NCBI GenBank assembly: GCA_022820435.1
Contig: JAJEFL010000002.1
Location: 1 to 19,441, forward strand
Reading direction: 5' to 3'
Origin: Bin80 sp022820435
GTDB lineage: Bacteria; Bacteroidota; Rhodothermia; Rhodothermales; Bin80
Length of the DNA: 19,441 nt
The stretch's first letter is position 1. Each line of letters opens with the position of its first letter. Positions 7,088-15,097 of this stretch are shown here, one piece after another. The notes beneath the pieces are model-generated. The model ran no database searches and was not told where the DNA came from. It worked only from the letters and a program-made list of their open reading frames with translations. Position numbers and translations under genes: made by a program.

Positions 7088-9208
7088 TCACCGGCATAGT
7101 ATGGCAGAAATCTCCGGGTTGATCTCATAGTGTGCATCTTCATCAATCAGGATGTCCTCGAAACGATCAAAGGACCATTCATTCAGGGTTTCCATTGCTC
7201 CTTCCGGCATCAGCTGAAATCGCTCTGCCAAGGCGTTATATTCTGCTTTGACCCGGTGCTGCCGGGTCAAAAGTTCACGCAGGAAAGCCGAGTGCTGAGC
7301 ATCCAGTCCCGCAAAGACATCTGTGGTGCCAGTGGAATCTGCACTGACATCTTCGTGAACATTCTCCTCGAAAATATCCCCCAACAGCAAAGACACCTGC
7401 GCGGTCTCCGCCATGAGTGAAGAGATATGTTTCTTATCCAAAACAACGGGCTCATGACTGCCTGACGATGGGGGGGTGCGGCCATCATTTTGCGTTCCAT
7501 CGGCAGACAAAACCGTTTTCGGGCAACTTGGCATAGAAAGGGCGTGCAGTTCTGAATAAATACTGTCGGGCGGCAGTCCGATGGCCTTGTAGAGTTTTTC
7601 GAGTGCCTTAATTTCAACGGGATGAATTGTGCCGTCTACGGCAGCGATGCAGAGTGCAAATTTGCCCATGCCGGGAAGGGCATCATCGGAAACATGTTTC
7701 CGATATTTTCGGAATTCTGCAAAGTTCGGCTGCACAGAAAGGCCCCATTGAAGGTTTGCAAGAAGGCGATTGCGCTCAGAATCGGTGATCGAAGCAGAGT
7801 GCAGATACGCCTCTAAAGCGGCACTTTCTTCCTTGGCAATACGGCCATCTGCATGGGCAATGCATACTCCAATCATCAGGCAAAGGAGTGCCTCACGATA
7901 TTCACTGCGGGCTTCGTTCAATTCTGTGACCGGTTCGGGCAGCTTAAAGAGAACTACCGGCTCCCCCATTTTTGCCCCCCGCAGTTCAAAGCGGGGATCC
8001 GGTACCATGCCGATCAAAAGAGTGGCCAACGTATTGGCAGCCCTGATGATATGATGCCTTGTGATTTTTTCGGGCATTGTCTCCTCAATTTTCTCAACGA
8101 CATGTTCAATTGGGGGAAGATCTCCAGATTCAATCACGGTTCCTGCCCAGCTTTGCAGTTCTTCGACTGCCCGGTTCGGAAACAATGGCCGAATACGCTG
8201 GGGAAGCAGTGTATATGCTTCAATTCTCTCCCGGCCCGCGGGATACTTTCCAAGAAATCGGCCATACTTATTTAGAGCTTCTGTGGCCTCATAAACGATA
8301 TCCCAGATCACTTCCGATGAACCGCTTGCGTAATAAATATCTATGGGATCTTCAAAGTGATCCTCAAGACTTACCGAAAAAGCTTTTGAAGATGCCTCGT
8401 AATACGGGAAAAAAGGATAATGGTCCGTGGGGGATGCTATCAGCCCATCGGGGAACATCTCTTCTAAGATCTGTGTGAAGAGCGCCCTGAACTCCGGGAA
8501 AGCACGCTGTGCAGCTGTTCGTAATGGAGGCGAGAGTGGATCAGTAATATACCAGCTCAGGCACCAGTCGGCATGAACAGGCTGGTGATTTTTTAACCTA
8601 TGCCCGACAGCGATACACACATCAAGTGCCATCACCTTGCCGATCATTTTAAATCGGGGTTTGATCTTTTCGGGAGGTTGAATCACTGCATAGGCCGTAT
8701 AGAGGAAACGTGACATCTCACGTCGGGCCCTGGAAAACTCATTTAGATGATCGTATGCTTCCAGCAGTCTTTCAATTTCTGCAATAATGGCCTGCCTCTC
8801 TTCCAGCGTGGATGGCTCTGAAAAAAATCGATGCTCCATTCCGTAGAAGTAAAGACGCAGATAGGATTCGTGGCAATCAACGGTTGCCCGGTCACTGGCG
8901 AGCCAGTCTAGATACTCCGCACGCTCATCTCTACCGAATTCGTGATACCTCAGATAGTAAAGGACATCTTTTTTTTCCGAGGGATCATAGTAACTGGAAT
9001 TGTCCACTCTCAGGTCCGGGTCAATAGTGGAATCTGCACATGGCTGAAAGATGCCATTACCGTATTTACCGAGTTCTCGCTTTCCGAGATAAACCATTCC
9101 GGCAATTTTTCGACCTGCTATGGTTACGGTCTGATGCTGGGGGATCCAGACATCGTCATCTGGAACGAAGACATGAGGGAGATAATTTATTTTGGCGTTT
9201 AAGCGCAT
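7088..9208 (-). CDS. TerB_N/TerB/TerB_C protein, tandem copy 4 (promoter-proximal)
   Basis: 706 residues, complete, and the first copy in the direction of transcription. TerB_N spans about 20-230 (VWIPQHQTVTIAG at 20-32, ADSTIDPDLRV at 58-68, EYLDWLASDRA at 98-108, FYGMEHRFF at 121-129). The variable linker is about 255-305. The TerB core is about 435-555, with acidic loops HADGRIAKEE (452-461) and VDGTIHPVE (524-532). TerB_C is about 585-706. A second short Ser/Pro/Gly-rich linker at about 558-585 separates the core from TerB_C. There are no membrane or signal segments. It diverges from the ATPase gene across a 425-bp intergenic region. The family is placed in Ter-type stress and defence networks by its domains; no enzymatic motif is seen. 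Confidence 0.93.
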   Translation of the reverse strand: MRLNAKINYLPHVFVPDDDVWIPQHQTVTIAGRKIAGMVYLGKRELGKYGNGIFQPCADSTIDPDLRVDNSSYYDPSEKKDVLYYLRYHEFGRDERAEYLDWLASDRATVDCHESYLRLYFYGMEHRFFSEPSTLEERQAIIAEIERLLEAYDHLNEFSRARREMSRFLYTAYAVIQPPEKIKPRFKMIGKVMALDVCIAVGHRLKNHQPVHADWCLSWYITDPLSPPLRTAAQRAFPEFRALFTQILEEMFPDGLIASPTDHYPFFPYYEASSKAFSVSLEDHFEDPIDIYYASGSSEVIWDIVYEATEALNKYGRFLGKYPAGRERIEAYTLLPQRIRPLFPNRAVEELQSWAGTVIESGDLPPIEHVVEKIEETMPEKITRHHIIRAANTLATLLIGMVPDPRFELRGAKMGEPVVLFKLPEPVTELNEARSEYREALLCLMIGVCIAHADGRIAKEESAALEAYLHSASITDSERNRLLANLQWGLSVQPNFAEFRKYRKHVSDDALPGMGKFALCIAAVDGTIHPVEIKALEKLYKAIGLPPDSIYSELHALSMPSCPKTVLSADGTQNDGRTPPSSGSHEPVVLDKKHISSLMAETAQVSLLLGDIFEENVHEDVSADSTGTTDVFAGLDAQHSAFLRELLTRQHRVKAEYNALAERFQLMPEGAMETLNEWSFDRFEDILIDEDAHYEINPEISAILCR

Positions 9209-9278
9209 TGAAATTGTTGAGTTACATAGATGGCTGCGGCCTCATTTTGGCGTTCCAGACGCTATACGCATTGAATTT

Positions 9279-9436
9279 ACGCAGATTTCCTGAATCTGAA
9301 GGACATCCTGTTTCACGAAACACCCCGGATCCAGTCAGGGATCCGGACATATTCAAATGTCGTCGCAGTGAAATAAGTTCGCTATGTTTAAGTCTTCAGG
9401 ATGAATCAAAATTCAACTTCAGTGTATCCTAAAATG
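9279..9436. repeat. Intergenic direct repeat, unit C
   Basis: This roughly 158-bp unit is repeated, diverged, at 9474-9636. Best-matching stretches are TGAATCTGAAGG followed by CATCCTG at the left end, and a right end whose pattern matches the region just before the ATPase start, reaching AAAATG in both. In this unit the ATG is followed at once by a stop (ATGTAG). I estimate 65-70% identity by eye. Confidence 0.65.
9325..9346. promoter_or_regulatory. GC-rich hairpin CCGGATCC-N6-GGATCCGG
   Basis: Perfect 8-bp arms with a 6-nt loop inside repeat unit C. No T-run follows on either strand, so it is a poor intrinsic terminator. It is not kept in unit D. It might be an operator or an RNA structure in the leader of the TerB array (about 117-138 bp upstream of copy 4). 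Confidence 0.35.
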
Positions 9437-9473
9437 TAGGGACAGTCCCCCCTGAACCCTCCCGGGAACTCAC

Positions 9474-9636
9474 AGCAGACTCCTTGAATCTGAAGGGCAT
9501 CCTGCTCCGTGAAATGCCCATCAGTTCTGTCAGGGGGGACACGGATACGCTCAAGAATCTTTACAAGGGAACAAAGCCGTTCGGCTTAAAGTTTATAAGA
9601 TATGCTAAAATTTAATTTTAGTATATCTTGAAAATG
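9474..9636. repeat. Intergenic direct repeat, unit D
   Basis: Second unit of the pair, running directly into the ATPase start. Its middle (AATCTTTACAAGGG, then GCCGTTCGGCTTAAAG) also resembles the left part of the TerB spacer repeats (AATCTTCTTCG, GTCGTTCGGTTTCAGG). Units A-D may therefore all descend from one dispersed intergenic element. Confidence 0.6.
9597..9629. promoter_or_regulatory. 33-bp near-perfect palindrome at the ATPase start
   Basis: Left arm AAGATATGCTAAAAT (9597-9611), loop TTA, right arm ATTTTAGTATATCTT (9615-9629): 14 of 15 positions pair. It ends 4 bp before the ATG at 9634. As DNA it fits an autorepressor operator; as RNA it would fold next to the start codon and could gate translation. 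The equivalent position in unit C keeps only about 5 paired bases. An overlapping upstream TTG at 9628 lies in the arm and is an unlikely start. Confidence 0.65.
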
Positions 9637-10851
9637 ATCCACCGTGACATAACCCAAAAACTGACCGAGACCGCAAAAGCGTACCCGGTCCTTACTGTCA
9701 CCGGCCCCCGGCAGAGCGGGAAGACGACATTATGCAGGGCGGTGTTTGACGAACACGCATACACGAATCTGGAAGAGCCGGACACCCGGGCATTTGCACG
9801 GGAAGATCCCCGCGGATTTCTTACACAGTTTCCGGAGGGGGCGATCATTGATGAGGTGCAGCGGGTTCCAGATCTGCTCTCGTATTTGCAGGGGATGGTT
9901 GATGATATGCCGGATCCAGGCAAGTGGGTTCTTACCGGATCTCATAATCTGCTTTTATCCGATTCAGTCGGTCAGTCCCTTGCGGGGAGAACCGCAATCT
10001 TTCATCTGCTCCCGTTGAACTGGCGGGAAATTTCAAGATTCCCTCAGTATCCTCAAACATTGGAGGAGGCGCTTTTCTTTGGATCCTATCCGCGAATCTT
10101 TGATGCCGGGCTGAATCCTGCCGACTGGCTGGGAGACTATGTACAGACCTATGTTGAACGAGATGCAAGAGCAATTACGAATGTAGGGAATCTTTCTGTA
10201 TTTCAGCGATTCCTGGAACTGTGCGCCGGGCGGACAGCGCAATTACTTAATCTCTCTGCACTGGCTGGAGACTGTGGAATCTCCCAGCCGACCGCGAAGG
10301 CATGGATGAGTATACTCGAAGCCAGTTTTATTGCTTTTCGGCTGAAGGGCTTTCACGCAAACCTGCGCAAACGACTGGTGAAAATGCCCAAGCTGCATTT
10401 TTATGATTCGGGGCTGGTCTGCTGGCTGCTCGGGATTCGCTCCCCTGAGCAGCTGCGTAACCACCCGCTTCGAGGGGCAATCTTTGAAAGTTGGGTGGTG
10501 TCCGAGTTTGTCAAGCATCAGACCAATCGCAGAGAGACAGCCAGAGCATTGTCCTTTTACCGGGACCAGAATGGCGCAGAAATAGATCTGATCGTTGAGA
10601 CCTCGTCACATCTTCAGCTGATTGAGGCAAAATCATCCGCAACGGCCTCGTCAAGCCTATTGACGGGGCTGAAGCGGGTTCGGCGGCACTTTGAGGAAAC
10701 CCCCTATCAGTGCTCTGCGATGGTGGTCTATGGCGGCGACGCGCCGCAGTACAGAAAAGATGCGCACATTATTCCCTGGCGGGAAGCGATCCCGGAAAAA
10801 ATGGAGGCAGGAGTTAGGATTTCAATCAGCCACAGGGATTGCAGTCCATGA
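9634..10851 (+). CDS. AAA family ATPase with C-terminal DUF4143 domain
   Basis: About 405 residues from the ATG at 9634; I prefer this to the TTG two codons upstream because homologues usually begin close to this MIHRD-like start and the TTG lies in a palindrome. Counting from the TTG, the Walker A motif GPRQSGKT is at 26-33 and Walker B AIIDE at 72-76, followed by a sensor-like stretch VLTGSHNLLL and AGRTAIFHLLPL. The second half is DUF4143: YVERDARAI, LSALAGDCGISQPTAKAW (helix-turn-helix-like), LHFYDSGLVCWLLGI, then an endonuclease-fold end with GAEIDLIVE and LQLIEAKSS, an E-x-K type motif. This family is widespread, often multicopy and mobile, and its cellular role is poorly defined. The gene diverges from the TerB array and converges on creD with an 11-bp gap and no visible terminator. 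Confidence 0.93.
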   Translation: MIHRDITQKLTETAKAYPVLTVTGPRQSGKTTLCRAVFDEHAYTNLEEPDTRAFAREDPRGFLTQFPEGAIIDEVQRVPDLLSYLQGMVDDMPDPGKWVLTGSHNLLLSDSVGQSLAGRTAIFHLLPLNWREISRFPQYPQTLEEALFFGSYPRIFDAGLNPADWLGDYVQTYVERDARAITNVGNLSVFQRFLELCAGRTAQLLNLSALAGDCGISQPTAKAWMSILEASFIAFRLKGFHANLRKRLVKMPKLHFYDSGLVCWLLGIRSPEQLRNHPLRGAIFESWVVSEFVKHQTNRRETARALSFYRDQNGAEIDLIVETSSHLQLIEAKSSATASSSLLTGLKRVRRHFEETPYQCSAMVVYGGDAPQYRKDAHIIPWREAIPEKMEAGVRISISHRDCSP

Positions 10852-10862
10852 AAGCAGCCTTC

Positions 10863-12200
10863 TCATTCGGATTTTTCGCTCTCCGCAGATCGAAACGTTC
10901 TGGACAGGGTTGCAAAATTACGGGTCAGATACATGGTGAGCGACAGAAGGAGGAACAGGCCGATGCTGCCCGCCAAAAGGGCATAGTTCTGCAACTGCAA
11001 AAGCAGGAAGATAAAGGTGTACAGAATGGTCAGGATGCCTGCGGTCAGGAGACCAACTCCGCGTGAGCGATAAATGGATCCGGCATAAAGCGCCGCAAGC
11101 CCAATGGTCGCAATGCCGGAGAGGATGTAGGCATGATTAAAGGCCATGTGCTCTCCAAGGGCAAGCAGCATCAGAAAGAACAGGCAGAGATCCAGCCCCA
11201 CCAGAATGTACTGAAAGGGATGCGCCCGCAGGCCAATCCGCATCTCGGTCAGAAAGAATGCAAGCAGAGTCAGGCCGATCAATAAGAACCCGTAACGGGT
11301 GGAACGCTGTGTTTTACGATACTGGTCGACCGGAGGGTAGAGCGAAACACCGAAGGCAGCGTCCATCAGCAGGGCCTCGGTCTCTCCGCGCCAGGACTGT
11401 GCGAAGGCGCGGTTCAGATCCAGAACCTGCCAGACGGCCGAGAAGCCGCTGTCCGAGATCGTCCGCTGATCCGGCAGAAATGCACCGCGAAAACTGGGGG
11501 ACGGCCAACTCGAAGAAAGATCAATCCGGGTCGTCTTGCCTGCAGGGATGAACATCAGTTCATCGTTCCCGTCAAGTTGAAGATTGAAACTGAATTCGTT
11601 CGGCTGCTGTGCTATTACCGGAGTGCTGATCCCCGCAGGTGCGAGGATGTTTGCCTCCTGCATCCCGGACTCAAACGTGAGCATGGAATCGGACCAATTC
11701 ATCAAAACTTCCTCCTTTACCCCCCGCATATCTGTGATGCCAAAGGCAATAAAGGCTTCCTGCCACCGGATATCGTCTTCGTTAATGGACCACCGGCTGA
11801 AGTCGGCTTCGGAAAAATCCCCGCTGATCGTGAGGTCAGCAGAATAGAGGATTGTCTGATAGATGCCCCGGTAGCGGATTTCCGGTTCGACGGTGCCGGT
11901 GATCGCAAGCGTGTTGGGGAGAAAAAATGCATGCCGCACGGTGGCAAGCGGCTCACCGGTAGCGCCGCTCATATATTCAGAACTAGAATAGGGAACGACC
12001 AGCACCGGCCCCAGGAGGGTCTGTTTGCCGCTCCATTCGTTTCCGATTTCCGAAAGCGTCTCTTCGCGTGTCACACTGCGATCATTGACCAGTTCTGCAA
12101 TAATCGCCAGAGGGATCATCAGGATCAAGGTAATAAAGGCAATGGCGCCTAGTCGCAATTCTACGGACCTGCCTAGGCGTTCAAGGATTTCGTGTGCCAT
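10863..12200 (-). CDS. creD: CreD-like inner membrane protein
   Basis: 445 residues, the usual CreD length. One N-terminal membrane segment lies at about residues 18-36 (FITLILMIPLAIIAELV). A large periplasmic region follows, then a block of about five or six hydrophobic helices from about residue 305. This block includes the hallmark stretch HPFQYILVGLDLCLFFLMLL and then LGEHMAF. In Escherichia coli CreD is a target of the CreBC two-component system and is linked to envelope integrity and beta-lactam or colicin response; no creB or creC is in this window. The start is only 4 bp after the gcvP stop (TGA ATTC ATG), so translation is probably coupled. The C-terminus is short and charged (SAESEKSE). 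Confidence 0.93.
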   Translation of the reverse strand: MAHEILERLGRSVELRLGAIAFITLILMIPLAIIAELVNDRSVTREETLSEIGNEWSGKQTLLGPVLVVPYSSSEYMSGATGEPLATVRHAFFLPNTLAITGTVEPEIRYRGIYQTILYSADLTISGDFSEADFSRWSINEDDIRWQEAFIAFGITDMRGVKEEVLMNWSDSMLTFESGMQEANILAPAGISTPVIAQQPNEFSFNLQLDGNDELMFIPAGKTTRIDLSSSWPSPSFRGAFLPDQRTISDSGFSAVWQVLDLNRAFAQSWRGETEALLMDAAFGVSLYPPVDQYRKTQRSTRYGFLLIGLTLLAFFLTEMRIGLRAHPFQYILVGLDLCLFFLMLLALGEHMAFNHAYILSGIATIGLAALYAGSIYRSRGVGLLTAGILTILYTFIFLLLQLQNYALLAGSIGLFLLLSLTMYLTRNFATLSRTFRSAESEKSE

Positions 12201-12204
12201 GAAT

Positions 12205-15054
12205 TCAGGATTGATATTCTTCTATCGGGGGACAGGTGCAAACCAGATTCCGGTCTCCGTATGCCTCGTCAATTCTCCGGACTGTGGGCCAAAATTTGTG
12301 ATCCCTGGTCCAGGGGGCAGGAAATGCTGCCTGGGTTCTAGTATAAGGGAGATCATAATGATCTGCACAGACCAATGCTGTAGTATGCGGTGCCTGTTTG
12401 AGAATGTTGCGTTCTTTATCCTGATCTCCTTTTTCAATTTCTGCAATTTCTGCGCGTATTGCGATCATTGCATCACAGAACCGATCCAGTTCGGCTTTGG
12501 ATTCGCTTTCGGTGGGTTCAATCATCATGGTTCCGGCAACGGGCCAGGACATCGTCGGTGCATGGTACCCATAGTCCATGAGCCGTTTGGCGATATCAAC
12601 CGCATCAATACCTGCCGTACGCTTTAAGGGGCGCACATCCAGGATAAATTCATGGGCCACATATCCCCCTTTGCCCCGGAACAGGATCTCATAGTGCCCA
12701 GACAGGCGGTGAGCGACATAATTGGCGTTCAGGATGGCAATTTCCGATGACCGCCGGAGTCCATTTGGTCCCAGCAGTGCGATATAAGCCCAGCTGATCA
12801 GAAGGATACTTGCGCTTCCATAAGGGGCGGCTGCAACCGGACCGATTGCCTGATCTCCACCGGTTGGAATAAGGGGATGTCCAGGCAGGAAGGGCGCAAG
12901 ATGCTCCGCAACACAGATGGGGCCTACACCGGGGCCGCCCCCGCCATGCGGAATGGCAAAGGTTTTATGCAGATTCAAATGACACACATCGGCCCCAAAA
13001 TTTCCAGGCTTACACAGCCCGACCTGTGCATTCATATTCGCGCCATCCATGTATACCTGACCGCCATGTTCATGTACTGCGTTACAAATTTCCCGTATCT
13101 GCTCTTCAAATACGCCGTAAGTCGTTGGGTAGGTGATCATAAGTGCAGCCAGGCGGTCACTGTGCCGGGCCAGTTTTCTTTCCAGATCCACGAAGTCAAT
13201 ATCTCCGTTGCGGCTGGTCTTGACCACGACCACCTTCATCCCTGCCATAACCGCGCTGGCAGGGTTAGTGCCATGGGCGGAGTCCGGAACAAGACACACA
13301 TTCCGATGAGATTCCCCTTTACTGGATAGATACGCCTGGATGACCAGAAGTCCGGCATACTCTCCGCTCGCTCCAGAATTCGGTTGCAGGGATACGGCAG
13401 AAAACCCTGTCAATTCCCCAAGCCATTTCTCAAGATCCGAAAAAATTTGCTGATAACCGGTGGCCTGATCCAGCGGAATGAAGGGATGCAGTCCGTTGTA
13501 ATCCGCCCAGCCAACGGCAGCCAGTTGCACCGCGGCATTGAGCTTCATGGTACAGGAGCCCAGCGGGATCATGCTGGTTGTCAGAGAGAGGTCACGGGAT
13601 GCGAGGCGGTGCATGTAGCGCATCAACTCGGTTTCAGAGCGGTACTGATTGAAGATGGGGTGTGTTAAGTAGGGGGTATTGCGCGGCAGAATTCCTTCGT
13701 ACGATGCAGGTACGGAAGCAATTCGTTCTTTTGCGCCGGATGTGTCTGCATCAAACAGGGACAGCAGGGTGTTCACATGCGTTGCGGTTGTGGTTTCATT
13801 CAGGGAGATGCCGACACTTCCATCCGGCATATAGCGGAGGTTGACTCCCTGGGATTCTGCTTTCTCCTGAAGGTCATTTGGCGGATTCTCAATGCAGATG
13901 GTGTCAAAGAAGTTTTTATGCCGGAGGCGATAGCCGTTTTCCTGCAGGCCTTTTGCAAGGGCAAGTGTCCACATATGGACACAGAGGGCAATATTTCGGA
14001 TCCCGTCCGAACCATGAAATACCGCATAGGCACCTGCCATGACCGCAAGTAAGACCTGTGCGGTGCAGATGTTGCTCGTTGCGCGTGCCCGTTTGATGTG
14101 CTGTTCGCGCATCTGCAGTGCCATGCGGAGTGCTGGTTTGCCATCCATATCAACGGTCACACCGATCATGCGCCCTGGAACCTGGCGACGAAAATCCGTC
14201 TTCGTAGCGAAGAATGCCGCATGTGGACCGCCATATCCGAGTGGTACGCCAAATCGCTGAGAATTTCCAATTACGGCATCTGCTCCGAATTCTCCGGGTG
14301 CACGAAGCAGAGCCAGGCTAAGCAGGTCAGCAGCGACCGCAACATAGGCACCCGCCTCATGAGCTTCTTTGCAGAGATGCTCATAGTGCTCAATCACGCC
14401 GTCCGAGCCCGGGTATTGCACCAGAGCCCCAAACACCTCGGGCGTGAATTCGAATGAATTGTGATCAGCGACGACCAGATCGATCTCCAGCGGAACAGAC
14501 CTGGCTTTCACAACGCTGATGGTTTGGGGGTGACAGTTGTCGGAGACCAGAAACTTCCTGCGTTTCCGTGTGAGGCGGGAGAACATCATCATAGCCTCTG
14601 CCGCTGCAGTTCCTTCGTCCAGAAGAGAGGCATTGGCGATCTCCATACCGGTCAGATCAATGACCGCGGTTTGAAAGTTTAGAAGCGCTTCCAGACGGCC
14701 CTGAGAGATTTCGGCCTGATAGGGGGTGTACTGTGTGTACCATGAAGGATTTTCCAGTACCGCACGCAGGATTGCCCGCGGTGTGATCGTGTCATGATAG
14801 CCCATGCCGATATAGGACCGGAAGAGTTTGTTTTGCCTCCCAATCTTTCGTAAATCAGAAATCACGACATGTTCAGGGCGGGATTCCGGTACATTGAGGA
14901 GTTGATTATCCAGAATGGATGCAGGAATGGTTTCCTGGATCAGTTCGTCGAGCGAACCAAGTCCAAGCGTTTGCACCATGTCCTGTACGTCGGGTTTTGC
15001 GGGTCCGATATGACGGGCGGCAAAACGGTCTGCGTGCGGCAAATGGGTTCCCAT
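12205..15054 (-). CDS. gcvP: Glycine dehydrogenase (decarboxylating), glycine cleavage P protein
   Basis: 949 residues, the single-chain form rather than the split GcvPA/GcvPB form. It decarboxylates glycine using pyridoxal phosphate and passes the aminomethyl group to the lipoyl arm of the H protein. The PLP lysine is in LNLHKTFAIPHGGGGPGVGP, Lys697 by position (codon at 12964-12966), followed by the expected glycine-rich loop. Other family stretches are ARHIGP near the N-terminus, YTPYQAEISQGRLEALLNFQ, LPLGSCTMKLN-like IPLGSCTMKLNAAVQL, LQPNSGASGEYAGL and DSAHGTNPASAVMAG. No gcvT, gcvH or lipoamide dehydrogenase gene is in the window. It lies 43 bp after rnc and 4 bp before creD on the same strand. 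No break or unusual residue was found. Confidence 0.98.
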   Translation of the reverse strand: MGTHLPHADRFAARHIGPAKPDVQDMVQTLGLGSLDELIQETIPASILDNQLLNVPESRPEHVVISDLRKIGRQNKLFRSYIGMGYHDTITPRAILRAVLENPSWYTQYTPYQAEISQGRLEALLNFQTAVIDLTGMEIANASLLDEGTAAAEAMMMFSRLTRKRRKFLVSDNCHPQTISVVKARSVPLEIDLVVADHNSFEFTPEVFGALVQYPGSDGVIEHYEHLCKEAHEAGAYVAVAADLLSLALLRAPGEFGADAVIGNSQRFGVPLGYGGPHAAFFATKTDFRRQVPGRMIGVTVDMDGKPALRMALQMREQHIKRARATSNICTAQVLLAVMAGAYAVFHGSDGIRNIALCVHMWTLALAKGLQENGYRLRHKNFFDTICIENPPNDLQEKAESQGVNLRYMPDGSVGISLNETTTATHVNTLLSLFDADTSGAKERIASVPASYEGILPRNTPYLTHPIFNQYRSETELMRYMHRLASRDLSLTTSMIPLGSCTMKLNAAVQLAAVGWADYNGLHPFIPLDQATGYQQIFSDLEKWLGELTGFSAVSLQPNSGASGEYAGLLVIQAYLSSKGESHRNVCLVPDSAHGTNPASAVMAGMKVVVVKTSRNGDIDFVDLERKLARHSDRLAALMITYPTTYGVFEEQIREICNAVHEHGGQVYMDGANMNAQVGLCKPGNFGADVCHLNLHKTFAIPHGGGGPGVGPICVAEHLAPFLPGHPLIPTGGDQAIGPVAAAPYGSASILLISWAYIALLGPNGLRRSSEIAILNANYVAHRLSGHYEILFRGKGGYVAHEFILDVRPLKRTAGIDAVDIAKRLMDYGYHAPTMSWPVAGTMMIEPTESESKAELDRFCDAMIAIRAEIAEIEKGDQDKERNILKQAPHTTALVCADHYDLPYTRTQAAFPAPWTRDHKFWPTVRRIDEAYGDRNLVCTCPPIEEYQS

Positions 15055-15097
15055 AGCGAATTCGTTAGTTGTTCAAAGGTGAACGGATCGTGGGTTT

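Larger units (their letters stand above)
9209..9627. other. Divergent intergenic region between TerB array and ATPase
   Basis: No gene in this stretch. It should contain the minus-strand promoter for the array and the plus-strand promoter for the ATPase. It carries two diverged direct repeats, a GC-rich hairpin and most of a long palindrome, each listed separately. Frames seen here on either strand are short and unlike proteins. Confidence 0.6.

Noticed and set aside
1..9208. Tellurite-resistance operon (terZABCDEF)
   Set aside because: No TerC membrane protein, TerD-family proteins or TerZ are present; only TerB-domain proteins are seen, so tellurite resistance should not be claimed.
9628..9630. 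TTG as the ATPase start
   Set aside because: It sits in the arm of the palindrome, and the ATG at 9634 fits the usual N-terminus of the family.
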